22,614 nucleotides of DNA from Clostridiales bacterium (lineage in GTDB: Bacteria > Bacillota > Clostridia > Oscillospirales > Acutalibacteraceae), in the NCBI GenBank assembly GCA_019418545.1, contig DYBQ01000025.1, forward strand, positions 2,945 through 25,558, written 5' to 3'. This document shows positions 1 through 7,862 of the stretch, one piece after another. A program made the translations under genes and the position numbers. Each line of letters opens with the position of its first letter. Position 1 is the first letter of the stretch. Below the pieces are notes generated by a model. That model did not search any database. It was not told the DNA's origin and worked only from the letters and a program-made list of their open reading frames with translations.

Positions 1-947
1 TCGGCGATAGTTTGCGGGAGAACCTTACCATCTTCAAGGATTGGGACGGTTTTGATTCCAAATGGGGACAGGATATCGGCAATTTCATGAGTATTGCATT
101 TGTGCTCAGGGAAAATCAGGTTGAATGCAAAAAGCTCATAACCACCGATGTGATACTTGTTCCCTTGAATTTGATTACCGCAGATTTCTCCTTGTAAAAC
201 GACAGTTTGGTGCACGCCGATGATGCTCTTGAGAACGTTCTCGATATCATACTTCTTAGCAACCATCCAATACGAACTGTTGTCCGGCTCACCAAGCCGA
301 ATGTTGCGGCTGCACACGCCAAACTCGAACTTGCGCTTGGATAGGCGATGCAGGAAGTATGTAGCAGATTGACCGTCCATCTTCTCCGTAACAGAGAACT
401 TCGTCCCCTTATCACGCTCCGTTTCAAAGAGCACGGGGAGATTCTGAATTCTGGTTTCGTCCGTCTTAACAATCCAGTCCGGGAACCCGCCCTTACGCTT
501 TGGCTTTGCGAATAGCTTACGGAACCACTGGAAACGCATCAGATACTTAACAATTGGATTCGTCGGCTGCTTTGGCTGCTTTGTCAGCATGGCCTCCTGC
601 TGTGCCTCTGGGTCATACTTGGTGATGTGTAACACTTCAGTAACATCATCGCCCAAATCACATGGCGCTCCATCCGGAAGAATCGACAGCGGCAACACAA
701 GACCTTGGCTTACCTGACCACGGAGCTTGATAGTTCTGACCCTGAACTTGCGAGGGCGCAGAAACTCAAATTCCGGTACATCTGGAACAATTGAGTCCAC
801 CTCAACATAAACAATGTGCTGGCCGACTTGAAACTCGCCCTTCTGGACAACACACTCCCACCCGTCCACCTGCGCTACCTCAATACGGTCAGCGCCTGGG
901 ATGGGATGAATGGCTGAAATCTCTCTGATTGAAGCTAATTTACGCAT
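1..947 (-). CDS. RNA ligase, DRB0094 (Rnl5-like) family, 3' end cut by window edge
   Basis: ATP-dependent RNA ligase that would seal nicked RNA through a lysyl-AMP intermediate. I translated it from ATG at 947, preceded by AGGAGGTTG; the frame stays open for 315 codons to the window edge. Residues 1-110 form an OB-like N-terminal domain typical of the DRB0094 group (HPIPGADRIEVA, then FRVRTIKLRGQVSQGLVLPL). The nucleotidyltransferase core follows with motif I KMDG at 189-192 (catalytic Lys189), motif III-like FGVCSRN and motif IV-like LQGEICG. The C-terminus lies outside the window. It is the last visible gene of a block that also holds RtcB and a second ligase. Family assignment is firm; the RNA substrate is unknown, nicked tRNA being the obvious guess. 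Confidence 0.9.
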   Translation of the reverse strand, partial: MRKLASIREISAIHPIPGADRIEVAQVDGWECVVQKGEFQVGQHIVYVEVDSIVPDVPEFEFLRPRKFRVRTIKLRGQVSQGLVLPLSILPDGAPCDLGDDVTEVLHITKYDPEAQQEAMLTKQPKQPTNPIVKYLMRFQWFRKLFAKPKRKGGFPDWIVKTDETRIQNLPVLFETERDKGTKFSVTEKMDGQSATYFLHRLSKRKFEFGVCSRNIRLGEPDNSSYWMVAKKYDIENVLKSIIGVHQTVVLQGEICGNQIQGNKYHIGGYELFAFNLIFPEHKCNTHEIADILSPFGIKTVPILEDGKVLPQTIA

Positions 948-1084
948 CTTTCAACCTCCTTGCGCTGTTTCAAAATCTTTGCGACTCTTTCGGCCTTTAC
1001 AGCAGGGTTCCAGCCACAGGTTTTACAACTATCGCATCCTGTGCATTCAACCATACTGTTATACTGGCAACTGCTTATCCGCAT
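935..1084 (-). CDS. Small Cys-rich (putative zinc-binding) protein, 49 aa
   Basis: Very short protein with a cysteine cluster, CTGCDSCKTCGWNP, followed by a basic helix (KAERVAKILKQRKEVER). Such small C-x2-C proteins with a CGWNP signature recur in phages of Bacillota, but no function is known to me. The start at 1084 is chosen because GAGGTG sits six bases before that ATG; an upstream in-frame ATG at 1126 falls inside a strong terminator hairpin. The gene overlaps the RNA ligase start by 13 bases, and its last codons contain the ribosome binding site of the ligase, which suggests translational coupling. Confidence 0.65.
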   Translation of the reverse strand: MRISSCQYNSMVECTGCDSCKTCGWNPAVKAERVAKILKQRKEVERCVN

Positions 1085-1117
1085 TTTCATCACCTCAAAA
1101 CATAACATTACAAATAA

Positions 1118-1164
1118 AGCGGCCATGCCGTTTGTAAGGAAACAATTACAAACGCACAGCCGCT
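1118..1164 (-). terminator. Strong hairpin, likely terminator after the SPFH gene
   Basis: Stem AGCGGC/GCCGCT with an inner perfect stem GTTTGTAA/TTACAAAC, followed on the minus strand by TTTATTTG. It lies about 65 bases after the SPFH stop. The plus strand also ends in GTTTTA, so it could work both ways. Confidence 0.65.
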
Positions 1165-1229
1165 GTTTTACAACCCGACAGTCAAAGCGACATAGGCAAG
1201 CTACGGTATTGTTCTGTCGGATTTATCTG

Positions 1230-2177
1230 TTATTCCATTAAACCATCGATATTCATAATGGTTCCCATATCTGAGCCGGACACTGTCGGCAGTTCTCCAT
1301 TCCACTTCTCAATCCACATTTGCTGAATGTATGCTTCAGGCATATTCTGAAGTGCCTCACGAGTAATTCTCATGGCCTCTGCCTCACCTTGAGCCTGAGC
1401 GATAGCGGCCTCTGCCTCAATAGCAGCAACCTCTTTTTCTTGCTCTGCTTTCACAACAGCGGTTTTCTTTTCCTGTTCTGCACGCAGAGCGTCTTGCTCA
1501 GCGGTCATCTTTGCCTCGACAGATGCCTCAAAAGCATCAGAGAAATCAATGTCCTGCACAATGACGGACGTGAAGTTCACATGATAAAGTTCCTCTAATG
1601 TCTTCACCTCTTCCGCAACCTCATTGGACAGTGTGGAACGGTTCTCCAGCAATGTCATCGCACTGTACTTCGCAAATACGACCTTAGCTTTCTCCTGAAC
1701 TACATTATCCAGTTTTGTCTCAAGGATTTCATAAGACCCATATTCCCGTGCCACATCCATGACATGAATCGGGTCAAGTGCATACTGATACTCAACGGCA
1801 GCAGTCAATGGCTGCGCATCCTTTGTGTAGGAAGCGAAGGATGCCTGACGCACATGAACGCGCAGGTCATACTTTTGTACAGATTCACTGACTGGATTGA
1901 TGAGATTGAATCCTGCATCAATCTCTCGGTTAATTTGTCCCCATGTACGGACTACACCAACCTCCGTAGAGTCGATAATCCGGATGCCGGAAACCAGCAG
2001 GACAACCGCCATGATAACGGCGACAGGAACAGAAATCATCCAGCGGAGTTTCTTCATAAAGGCTCCGCGTTTCTGCTCATAGCTGTCCCCATTCTTGACG
2101 TAGTGCCGCCCGGCAACCGTCAGAATCGTAAAACTAAAGATGATAATGAGAAGGCCGATAATAATCAGTGCAATCAT
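1230..2177 (-). CDS. SPFH/prohibitin (band 7) domain membrane protein
   Basis: Membrane-anchored SPFH-family scaffold protein, 315 aa. Two hydrophobic segments are visible, residues 1-22 and about 47-66, followed by the SPFH core (STEVGVVRTWGQI, then GFNLINPVSESVQKYDLRV). Residues about 225-275 form an Ala/Glu/Lys-rich coiled coil (EQEKKTAVVKAEQEKE), the usual oligomerisation region. The ATG at 2177 has AGGAGC upstream. Family members form ring or cage assemblies on membranes and often partner with proteases. Phage-borne copies are known, but their function is unclear; superinfection control or protection of a phage protein from host FtsH-type proteases is only a guess. A terminator-like hairpin follows the gene. 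Confidence 0.9.
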   Translation of the reverse strand: MIALIIIGLLIIIFSFTILTVAGRHYVKNGDSYEQKRGAFMKKLRWMISVPVAVIMAVVLLVSGIRIIDSTEVGVVRTWGQINREIDAGFNLINPVSESVQKYDLRVHVRQASFASYTKDAQPLTAAVEYQYALDPIHVMDVAREYGSYEILETKLDNVVQEKAKVVFAKYSAMTLLENRSTLSNEVAEEVKTLEELYHVNFTSVIVQDIDFSDAFEASVEAKMTAEQDALRAEQEKKTAVVKAEQEKEVAAIEAEAAIAQAQGEAEAMRITREALQNMPEAYIQQMWIEKWNGELPTVSGSDMGTIMNIDGLME

Positions 2178-2209
2178 TCAATACGCTCCTTGTATGTAAT
2201 TTTTTCAAG

Positions 2210-2605
2210 TTATGCCTCATCCTCCTGTGGCAAAACTCGTGGTACATAGGTGCGGGTTTCCAGACGCTCTTCAACCTTTCTTGTTTTCCCAAGCGCCTCG
2301 CGCATTAAGTTCAAAAGGTTTTTGCCTTTGTCGCTCTCTAAAAATTGAACCAACGGTTCCAAAACCTCAACGGTATCTTTACACTCACGGCGCTGCTGCC
2401 GGCAGTGTGCAAGCTGCGTGGCCACTTTTGCCCGCTCCTTATAATCGAGGTTGTCCAGTTCTAATTTGTGGAGGTAGTCCTGTGTGAGCCTGTCCATTCG
2501 ATTGACCTCGTCATAGTTCCACGCATAATCCTTCTGGGCGTCCTCCATTATCCTGCAAAACTCACTGATATATGGTGAGAATTGCGGCTTGCTCTTTTTC
2601 TTCAC
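2210..2605 (-). CDS. Hypothetical coiled-coil protein, 131 aa
   Basis: Not assigned a function. The start is GTG at 2605, preceded by GGAGGTGAT; a longer in-frame reading from 2683 would overlap the neighbouring gene, which stops at 2634. The protein is charged and mostly helical: residues 14-60 carry the pattern FCRIMEDAQKDYAWNYDEVNRMDRLTQDYLHKLEL, of which I would regard the DxxTQDxLHxLEL stretch as a recognisable phage/mobile-element signature. The remainder (about 60-115) is predicted coiled coil rich in Gln, Arg and Leu. No membrane or catalytic motif is visible. Confidence 0.75.
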   Translation of the reverse strand: MKKKSKPQFSPYISEFCRIMEDAQKDYAWNYDEVNRMDRLTQDYLHKLELDNLDYKERAKVATQLAHCRQQRRECKDTVEVLEPLVQFLESDKGKNLLNLMREALGKTRKVEERLETRTYVPRVLPQEDEA

Positions 2606-2633
2606 AGCATCACCTCCGAAAACTCGCTGGGGT

Positions 2634-2939
2634 TTATTCCTTAAAAATGAAAGATAAGATTTCGCTTTCTGATGAGGGTTCAAAATCCGGCTCGTTAGAA
2701 TCTACAATGTAGTCGAAACAGTAAGAATTCCAAGCCCAATGCCCACCGACACGGAAGCGGCAATCTCCACTGTCCTCTTCAATAGTGGCCATATCTTCAT
2801 CTACATCAACATCTAAAATAGTGACAATCTTCCCAAGGTACTTATCCATCAGGCCATCTACATTTTGGCCGCACCCAGCTTCCCATTCATCAACAATTTT
2901 TACTTTTACACCGGGCGCCAAAACATCAAGGTTTACCAC
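2634..2939 (-). CDS. Small acidic protein, SH3-like (Mib/Herc2-like) fold suspected
   Basis: 101 aa, starting at GTG 2939 with AGGAGG upstream. The N-terminal half has the pattern PGVKVKIVDEW then MDKYLGKIVTILDVD, which resembles small SH3-like barrels of the Mib/Herc2 type found in many phage hypothetical proteins; HWAWNSYCFDYIVD follows and the C-terminus is acidic. A second protein of similar general type lies at 19143-19445. In eukaryotes the Mib/Herc2 domain occurs in ubiquitin ligases, but nothing here ties this protein to ubiquitin chemistry and the fold call itself is weak. Confidence 0.65.
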   Translation of the reverse strand: MVNLDVLAPGVKVKIVDEWEAGCGQNVDGLMDKYLGKIVTILDVDVDEDMATIEEDSGDCRFRVGGHWAWNSYCFDYIVDSNEPDFEPSSESEILSFIFKE

Positions 2940-2950
2940 CGGATAACCTC

Positions 2951-4222
2951 CTATCCATAGCTCACATCTGTCTTATCTGTACGCAAAGAAATGAACACCG
3001 GGAATTGCAGAGAATCTGCTCCGGTGTTCTTATCATTCGATATTTCTTTGTACTTCACTTCACACAACACGCCGGCCAAAGAATCCCGCTGTTTCCAGAA
3101 TAGAGTCCTCTGGTCATCGGTAAACCCGGAACCAACACGGACTTCGTTTCCTTTGTAATCGAGGACAAACGCACCCAATGTGCCAGCAAGTCGTCCTGTC
3201 CCCTCTTCACACCCGATGATGGGTAAGTCCATTGTGTAGAACCGCTTTACTTTCAGGATTCCATTGTGCCGCTTACATTTATATGGGACATCAAGATTGA
3301 CTATCAGCCCCTCCTTATCCTCCCGTACCATCTGCTCTAACAACTCTGTAATTTTGGACTGGTCAGTTCCGCTGTACAGCACAGGTAAAATTTTGACCGA
3401 CCCATCTTTAGACAGTGTCATCTGAATTGCATCAAGCGCCGGCCGGCGTTCCCGATAAGTTCCTGTGCTCTGCCCTCGTTCAAAGTCTGGTGTGGACAGG
3501 AGGTCAAAAATCGTGTAGCAAATGCGTGTTTTATCACCATCTGAATTGATGATTCCAGTTGCAGTGCGGAACGCCTCATTGTCGCTCATACTGCCCTTAT
3601 CATTCAACAACAGTTCGCCATCAAAAACGAAACTGTTTTCCTTGTCCCAAGCAAACTCCTTGGTGATATGCTCAAGCCCTTCAAATGGGACACCGCTCCT
3701 TGCGTACAGCTTACCTTTATAATAGGTAGCTCGCACGCCGTTCAGTTTTTGCGTCAGCGAAAACCATGTTCCAGACTTGATGGGGTACTTTTCAATAGGA
3801 TAGGACTGCTGCACTTCCCATTCTGGAATGAGTCCTGGGATAATCTTGTTGACGGTCTTAGCTGTCACACCAAGCCGTAGTGTCTTGGCGAGCAGCTTTG
3901 TATAAAACTCTGCTTCTCTCGGTTCACAAAGCTGCAAAAAGGCGCACACTTGATAAACTGTTGCATCGTCCAGAGCCTTGCGCTGGGAGAGCGTTTCGCA
4001 CACATCGAAGATGTCGCGTAAGGTCAGCGTAATATCTGAACGATATTTCACAGGCTTTCTCAATGTGGCCTCAGAAATCTTATAGGTCAGCATGGGGTTC
4101 AGCGCATAGTACAGAAGTTTACAGAATGTTTCGTCATCCTTGTACTCCCGTAAAATTTCCTGCTTTTTAAGCGCACTGCTCTCGTGCTGCAGCTTAAGAA
4201 CCTTTTCAATAGAGTTCCACAT
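2951..4222 (-). CDS. ATP-dependent DNA ligase (KxNG variant)
   Basis: Seals nicks in duplex DNA using ATP. The start is ATG 4222, preceded by AGGGGG; an upstream in-frame ATG would overlap the neighbour. The 423 aa comprise an N-terminal helical domain (about 1-140), an adenylation domain and a C-terminal OB fold. Motif I reads KLNG at 159-162, with Asn in place of the usual Asp of KxDG, followed by R164. Other motifs are FDGELLL (200-206), EGLIVN (304-309) and KVKRF (324-328). The OB domain contains RVGSGFTDDQR, typical of DNA ligases. Its position among RNA repair genes leaves some doubt about DNA versus RNA substrate, but the OB domain favours DNA. The KLNG substitution is worth noting because Asp is the common residue. 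Confidence 0.88.
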   Translation of the reverse strand: MWNSIEKVLKLQHESSALKKQEILREYKDDETFCKLLYYALNPMLTYKISEATLRKPVKYRSDITLTLRDIFDVCETLSQRKALDDATVYQVCAFLQLCEPREAEFYTKLLAKTLRLGVTAKTVNKIIPGLIPEWEVQQSYPIEKYPIKSGTWFSLTQKLNGVRATYYKGKLYARSGVPFEGLEHITKEFAWDKENSFVFDGELLLNDKGSMSDNEAFRTATGIINSDGDKTRICYTIFDLLSTPDFERGQSTGTYRERRPALDAIQMTLSKDGSVKILPVLYSGTDQSKITELLEQMVREDKEGLIVNLDVPYKCKRHNGILKVKRFYTMDLPIIGCEEGTGRLAGTLGAFVLDYKGNEVRVGSGFTDDQRTLFWKQRDSLAGVLCEVKYKEISNDKNTGADSLQFPVFISLRTDKTDVSYG

Positions 4223-4233
4223 ACAGCCGCCCC

Positions 4234-4500
4234 CTATTTCACTTCCATCTTGGAGATTGTCCAACAATAAATTGTGGCCAGTTCATATCGAGCATGGGAA
4301 TCTCTGCCCAGATGGATTTCCGCATCATCCTCCCACGTCATATCTGGCTCCCAATAATCCTTTGGATAATACGATTTGACCTTTTGGGCGGCAGATTTCA
4401 TATCATCAATTGCGCCTTCAACGTCGCGGTATACGCCGGCCACATCTGCGCCCTCGTTATCGGGAGTATTCCAATACCGGTGCAGAACAAACACAATCAT
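4234..4500 (-). CDS. Hypothetical protein, 88 aa
   Basis: Not recognised. A short soluble acidic protein, starting MIVFVLHRYWNT, rich in aromatic residues (YYPKDYWEPDMTWEDD). It has a GAGGGAGTG ribosome binding site and sits 11 bases before the DNA ligase start and 4 bases after the small membrane protein, so it is part of the same operon. No catalytic motif is visible. Confidence 0.7.
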   Translation of the reverse strand: MIVFVLHRYWNTPDNEGADVAGVYRDVEGAIDDMKSAAQKVKSYYPKDYWEPDMTWEDDAEIHLGRDSHARYELATIYCWTISKMEVK

Positions 4501-4504
4501 ACAC

Positions 4505-4699
4505 TCACTCCCTCTCGCTCATCTTCTTAGCGAAATAAAATGCAAATGCGAATGGCGCAACGACAGGCCAAAGCAGCCCAACCCACACAGAGTTGAACAC
4601 ATCTTTGTCGTACTTGTCCGCTTTAAGCTGGAGATAATAGTAAGTGGCGCCTATTGCCGCTCCAATAAACACATACACCATAATCAAAAGGATTGCCAT
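4505..4699 (-). CDS. Small two-helix membrane protein, 64 aa
   Basis: Two hydrophobic helices (about 2-24 and 36-57) separated by a short charged loop (KADKYDKD), ending in KKMSERE: a small integral membrane protein of unknown function. ATG 4699 overlaps the RtcB stop by one base (TGATG), so translation is probably coupled to RtcB. A TTG one codon upstream is possible but less likely. Confidence 0.7.
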   Translation of the reverse strand: MAILLIMVYVFIGAAIGATYYYLQLKADKYDKDVFNSVWVGLLWPVVAPFAFAFYFAKKMSERE

Positions 4700-5904
4700 C
4701 AAGAATCATCTCCCGCCTTAAAGTTATATATCGGCTTGATAACGGCATCGATTGTAACAGTCGGTTCAATATTATTCACGATGTCATCCATTCCCTTATA
4801 AGCCATCGGACATTCATCCAAAGTGCTGCGTCCGACAGATGTGGTATAGATTCCTTCCATCTGTTTCTTAAACTCTGAAACTGTGAATGTTTCCTTCGCT
4901 GCGCTGCGGCTCATCAGGCGACCAGCACCATGAGGAGCAGAAAAATTCCAATCCTCGTTGCCTTTGCCAGTACACAGTAGGCTGCCATCTCGCATGTTAA
5001 TTGGAATCAAAAGCCGTTCTCCACGCTGAGCAGATACGGCACCTTTTCGCAGAATCATGTTCTCCGTATCGATGTAGTTATGAATAGTTGTAAACTGCTC
5101 TACTACATGGAACCCCATTTCTTTGACGATAACATCCATCATGGCCTGACGGTTCAACTCTGCGAACCGCTGAGCAATTCTCATATCGTGAATATACTGC
5201 TTAAACAAATCCCCTTCCACGTATGCCAAGGGCTTTGGTACGGGAGATTTTTTCGATTTCATATCTTTCAACACACTTTGAATCTCCGTTTGCCGTCCCT
5301 CGGATTTCAGGCTCTCGATAACCGCCTCAATTTCTTCTTTACTATATGAGGTTAGAGATTTATAAGCCGCCTCCTGATAGAAGTTGGCAATCTCTAAGCC
5401 CAAGTGTCGGCTACCGGAGTGAACAACAATATAGATGTTGCCTTCCGAATCTTTGTTTGCCTCAATAAAATGATTGCCGCCGCCCAAAGTTCCGATGCTG
5501 TTATAAGCCCTATCCACATTTACATTTTTTGCACAATGCAATTCAGACAGGTCAATTTCTTGCGCATAACGGTGAGGCGAAGGCCGAATCTCGAAACCAG
5601 ACGGGATGCCATTGCGGATTACCTTATCCAATTTCTGCGGCTCAATATAAGATTCCTTGATGCGGATAGTTTCCATACCGCATCCAATATCAACGCCAAC
5701 CAGATTTGGGCATATCTTATCTCGAATAGTCATGGTGGTTCCAATTGTGCACCCAGCGCCGGCATGGATATCAGGCATCATGCGAACTTTACTCCCCGAA
5801 ACGTAGGGCTGGTTCAGGAGATTGATAACCTGTGAGATAGACTCATTGTCAACCACATCCGTAAATACCTTTGCGGCTGCGAATTTTCCTTGCAGCTCTA
5901 TCAT
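4699..5904 (-). CDS. rtcB: RNA-splicing ligase RtcB
   Basis: GTP- and Mn-dependent ligase joining 2',3'-cyclic-phosphate or 3'-phosphate RNA ends to 5'-OH ends, as in tRNA repair. The 401 aa match the usual length. Visible motifs: PDIHAGAGC (Asp45, His47), GVDIGCGM (Cys75 metal ligand), GTLGGGNHFIE, VHSGSRHLG, a histidine in TTIHNYID, and SAPHGAGR, which carries the guanylylated histidine. All key metal ligands appear intact. Its start ATG overlaps the stop of the upstream 56-aa gene as ATGA. With the DRB0094 RNA ligase nearby, the phage could repair both kinds of broken RNA ends; no archease gene is visible. Confidence 0.95.
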   Translation of the reverse strand: MIELQGKFAAAKVFTDVVDNESISQVINLLNQPYVSGSKVRMMPDIHAGAGCTIGTTMTIRDKICPNLVGVDIGCGMETIRIKESYIEPQKLDKVIRNGIPSGFEIRPSPHRYAQEIDLSELHCAKNVNVDRAYNSIGTLGGGNHFIEANKDSEGNIYIVVHSGSRHLGLEIANFYQEAAYKSLTSYSKEEIEAVIESLKSEGRQTEIQSVLKDMKSKKSPVPKPLAYVEGDLFKQYIHDMRIAQRFAELNRQAMMDVIVKEMGFHVVEQFTTIHNYIDTENMILRKGAVSAQRGERLLIPINMRDGSLLCTGKGNEDWNFSAPHGAGRLMSRSAAKETFTVSEFKKQMEGIYTTSVGRSTLDECPMAYKGMDDIVNNIEPTVTIDAVIKPIYNFKAGDDS

Positions 5905-6071
5905 TTCACCACGCCTTTCTGGACATCATGTTTCACACGGTCTTGTACTTCAGCACGTTTTGCATTATTAAAACGGTCGAGTGTTCCAACTAAATATCCG
6001 GTGATACGGCGGATGCGCTCAAAGGGTATACCATCCCCAACAACACCATTCTGCTCTGTATAGACGTTCAT
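5901..6071 (-). CDS. NrdD C-terminal-like small protein, 56 aa
   Basis: I translated this 56-aa gene from ATG 6071, preceded by AAAGGGGCG. The segment ERIRRITGYLVGTLDRFNNAKRAE resembles the C-terminal region of anaerobic ribonucleotide reductase NrdD (RVTGY..N.GK..E), a match that recurs in small stand-alone Clostridia and phage proteins. It has no cysteine, so it cannot bind zinc or carry the reductase redox pair as full NrdD does. It overlaps RtcB by ATGA, implying translational coupling. A true role in nucleotide reduction is doubtful; the family resemblance is moderate. Confidence 0.7.
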   Translation of the reverse strand: MNVYTEQNGVVGDGIPFERIRRITGYLVGTLDRFNNAKRAEVQDRVKHDVQKGVVK

Positions 6072-6409
6072 ACCACTCGCCCCTTTCTATTATTATAAAG
6101 AAGCGGATGATGAAATACCACCCGCTCCAGAGAGTTATTGAGCTGCCCGTCTGCACACCGAGGTTATTGTTCTCTAACCGAGGTGTGTACACAGGGTGTC
6201 ATTTTTATCAAGCATAATTGGCTGGATTTTTTTGTTTTCGCTGAAAACAAAAATATACAGTCCAATTTGCGTGGATAAAAATGTAGAACCCAAACTCGTT
6301 CTTCTGCCATTGGCGAGAAGATGCTATGCCATTTTGCTTTAGTGTATATGTAGGCAGAGCCAATCTCCACGAGCAGCTCATATCAAAACACTTTCGTGTT
6401 ATGACCAGA
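6072..6409 (-). ncRNA. Gene-free interval filled by strong hairpins; candidate structured RNA
   Basis: No credible coding frame lies in these 338 bases. The interval holds three structures. First, stem CACACC/GGTGTG and GGTTA/TAACC (6154-6187) separated by a symmetrical two-base internal loop. Second, a long arm from 6194 to 6291: GGGT/ACCC, ATTTTTATC/GATAAAAAT, AATTGG/CCAATT, CTG/CAG, then an 11-bp stem TTTTTGTTTTC/GAAAACAAAAA with a three-base loop (6229-6253). Third, ATTGGC/GCCAAT nested in CTCGT/ACGAG (about 6296-6374). The orientation is assumed from the neighbouring genes. Function unknown; a stable untranslated RNA, a processing signal or a replication-associated hairpin are all possible. 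Confidence 0.5.
6387..6400 (-). terminator. Small GAAA-loop hairpin after the acidic protein gene
   Basis: AACAC-GAAA-GTGTT on the minus strand, followed by TTGATA, about 10 bases past the stop at 6410. The stem is short and the T tract weak, so termination is plausible rather than proven. Confidence 0.4.
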
Positions 6410-6952
6410 TTACTTTAGAACCTTCGGAATATTCAGGTTGACAAAGTTGTTGAACTGTTCCTCTTCCTTCTGGATTCTTTGCAAACTTTCCTGCTGGATG
6501 ACAGCAAATGCTGCGCTGCACATACCAATCAATTCTGCTGCCGAAAAATCCTCATCTTCAACTAACTCTTCATCACATTCATTGACCGATTCCTCTTCAT
6601 CAAAAACGTCCTCATCTTCGAAGTCATCATCATCTTCATCCCAGTATCCGTTATTGTCCATCCATTCAAGCACATCGTCTTTATAGTCGTCAAAATCAGA
6701 ATCGCCAAGACCTTCCCAGTCTCCGTAATCATCACACCTGTAATAATCGTACCCGCTTGGGATGTCATCCAGTCTGGAATATAACTCTTGCCAAGTGCAT
6801 TCCTGCGCCCAATCTGTCAAGCGCTCATTGATATCATCGTTCATACTTTCTTCGGAGTAAACATCATCGCAATAGCTGCATCCCACGTCGTTGCAGAATT
6901 CAATCAGCTCATACCAATCATTTACGGTATCCAAAAATTCATTTCTGGTCAT
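6410..6952 (-). CDS. Highly acidic hypothetical protein, 180 aa
   Basis: Starts at ATG 6952 with AAGGAGGAG upstream. Residues 1-75 include several cysteines (FCNDVGCSYCDD, then C in QECTWQEL), then a strongly acidic stretch (about 95-135, runs of D and E such as DEDDDDFEDED) and a helical C-terminus (SAAELIGMCSAAFAVIQQESL). Acidic proteins of this kind are common in phages and may act as DNA mimics or inhibitors, but nothing here proves that. No recognised domain. Confidence 0.75.
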   Translation of the reverse strand: MTRNEFLDTVNDWYELIEFCNDVGCSYCDDVYSEESMNDDINERLTDWAQECTWQELYSRLDDIPSGYDYYRCDDYGDWEGLGDSDFDDYKDDVLEWMDNNGYWDEDDDDFEDEDVFDEEESVNECDEELVEDEDFSAAELIGMCSAAFAVIQQESLQRIQKEEEQFNNFVNLNIPKVLK

Positions 6953-6971
6953 GGTAACTCCTCCTTAGTAT

Positions 6972-7628
6972 TCACATTTTGTTGCCCATTTTGGACTTCC
7001 TAATTCCCAGGCTATCTAAACTTGATAAAAAGCTCTGCATGAACTCCGTCTTTTTATTCGCTCGCTGGATTTCTTCTTCATATCTCTCTTTTGCTCGTCT
7101 GGCCGCATCCTCACAGGAAGTAATGCTATCCTGCATATACGTCCGGACAGCCTTATCGCTGTCATCAAATGGAACATTAAGTATCTTTTGATAATATTCA
7201 AACATATCATTGTTCTGTTTGACGCACATATCAATCTGTTCCAGAGCAAATCTCTTGATTCCGATGTGGTCATCGGTCGGAGGAATCCATGATTCCACCT
7301 CACGGCGAACCTTTTGGTATCGCTGATTCATCTCAGTCATTTTAGTAGCAATTTCTCTTGCACGTTTGATTTTCTTTTCATACTCTGACCGCATGCGCAG
7401 TTTGGCCGTGTCGAAAGTGAGCGTCTTCGCCTCTTCAAACTCTTTGATGGCATCCTCGTATGACTTCTTATAATATGGGTCAGGCTCAAACTTTGTAGGA
7501 GTTGGCACAGACAAAGGCTCATCTCTAACATCAATGGCCACTCCAAAATTACGCGAACATAATAGAAGGAATTCTCGACCTGTTGTAATATCACCATCTT
7601 CAATAAAAGCAGTATAACCAGTTGGCAT
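6972..7628 (-). CDS. Conserved phage hypothetical protein, 218 aa
   Basis: Starts MPTGYTAFIEDGDI at ATG 7628, preceded by AGGAGGAAAG; an upstream extension to 7700 would run through tRNA-Pro and is rejected. The N-terminal 60 residues (TGREFLLLCSRNFGVAIDVRDEPL) match a pattern I recognise from many phage hypotheticals whose role is not known. Residues 70-115 and 175-205 are charged and helical, probably coiled coil. No catalytic motif. It lies immediately downstream of the tRNA cluster and may share its transcript. Confidence 0.8.
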   Translation of the reverse strand: MPTGYTAFIEDGDITTGREFLLLCSRNFGVAIDVRDEPLSVPTPTKFEPDPYYKKSYEDAIKEFEEAKTLTFDTAKLRMRSEYEKKIKRAREIATKMTEMNQRYQKVRREVESWIPPTDDHIGIKRFALEQIDMCVKQNNDMFEYYQKILNVPFDDSDKAVRTYMQDSITSCEDAARRAKERYEEEIQRANKKTEFMQSFLSSLDSLGIRKSKMGNKM

Positions 7629-7656
7629 ATTACTTTCCTCCTTTTGTGGTTTATTA

Positions 7657-7732
7657 TGGTCTGGGTGGGGAGGCTCGAACTCCCGACATCTTGCTCCCAA
7701 AGCAAGCGCGCTACCAACTGCGCTACACCCAG
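7657..7732 (-). tRNA. tRNA-Pro (TGG)
   Basis: Full cloverleaf: acceptor CTGGGTG/CACCCAG, anticodon loop TTTGGGA giving TGG, T loop TTCGAGC, encoded CCA. Confidence 0.95.
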
Positions 7733-7762
7733 ATAGGGCACGGTTCTTTGCCGCTCACACAT

Positions 7763-7823
7763 ATACCCCTGATGGAATCGAACCATCTTCACCGAAAGCA
7801 TCACCTTTTATGCTTAGCGGCAT
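7763..7823 (-). ncRNA. tRNA-like element without an anticodon arm
   Basis: About 61 bases with an 8-bp acceptor-like stem ATGCCGCT/AGGGGTAT (one G-G mismatch, one G-T), a perfect 6-bp D-like hairpin AAGCAT/ATGCTT with loop AAAAGGTG, only eight bases (TCGGTGAA) where the anticodon arm should be, and a regular T arm GATGG-TTCGATT-CCATC. No CCA is encoded. An alternative outer pairing TGCCGCT/AGCGGCA (reaching 7752) is also perfect. It is either a degenerate tRNA or a tRNA-mimicking RNA. Confidence 0.45.
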
Positions 7824-7862
7824 ATGCACACGGCAGCAGACGAAAAGGACGGTATCTCCCCA

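Noticed and set aside
2634..2939. Linking the Mib/Herc2-like small protein to ubiquitin ligation
   Set aside because: Only a vague fold resemblance, far from the Ubl operon; such barrels are common in phage proteins.
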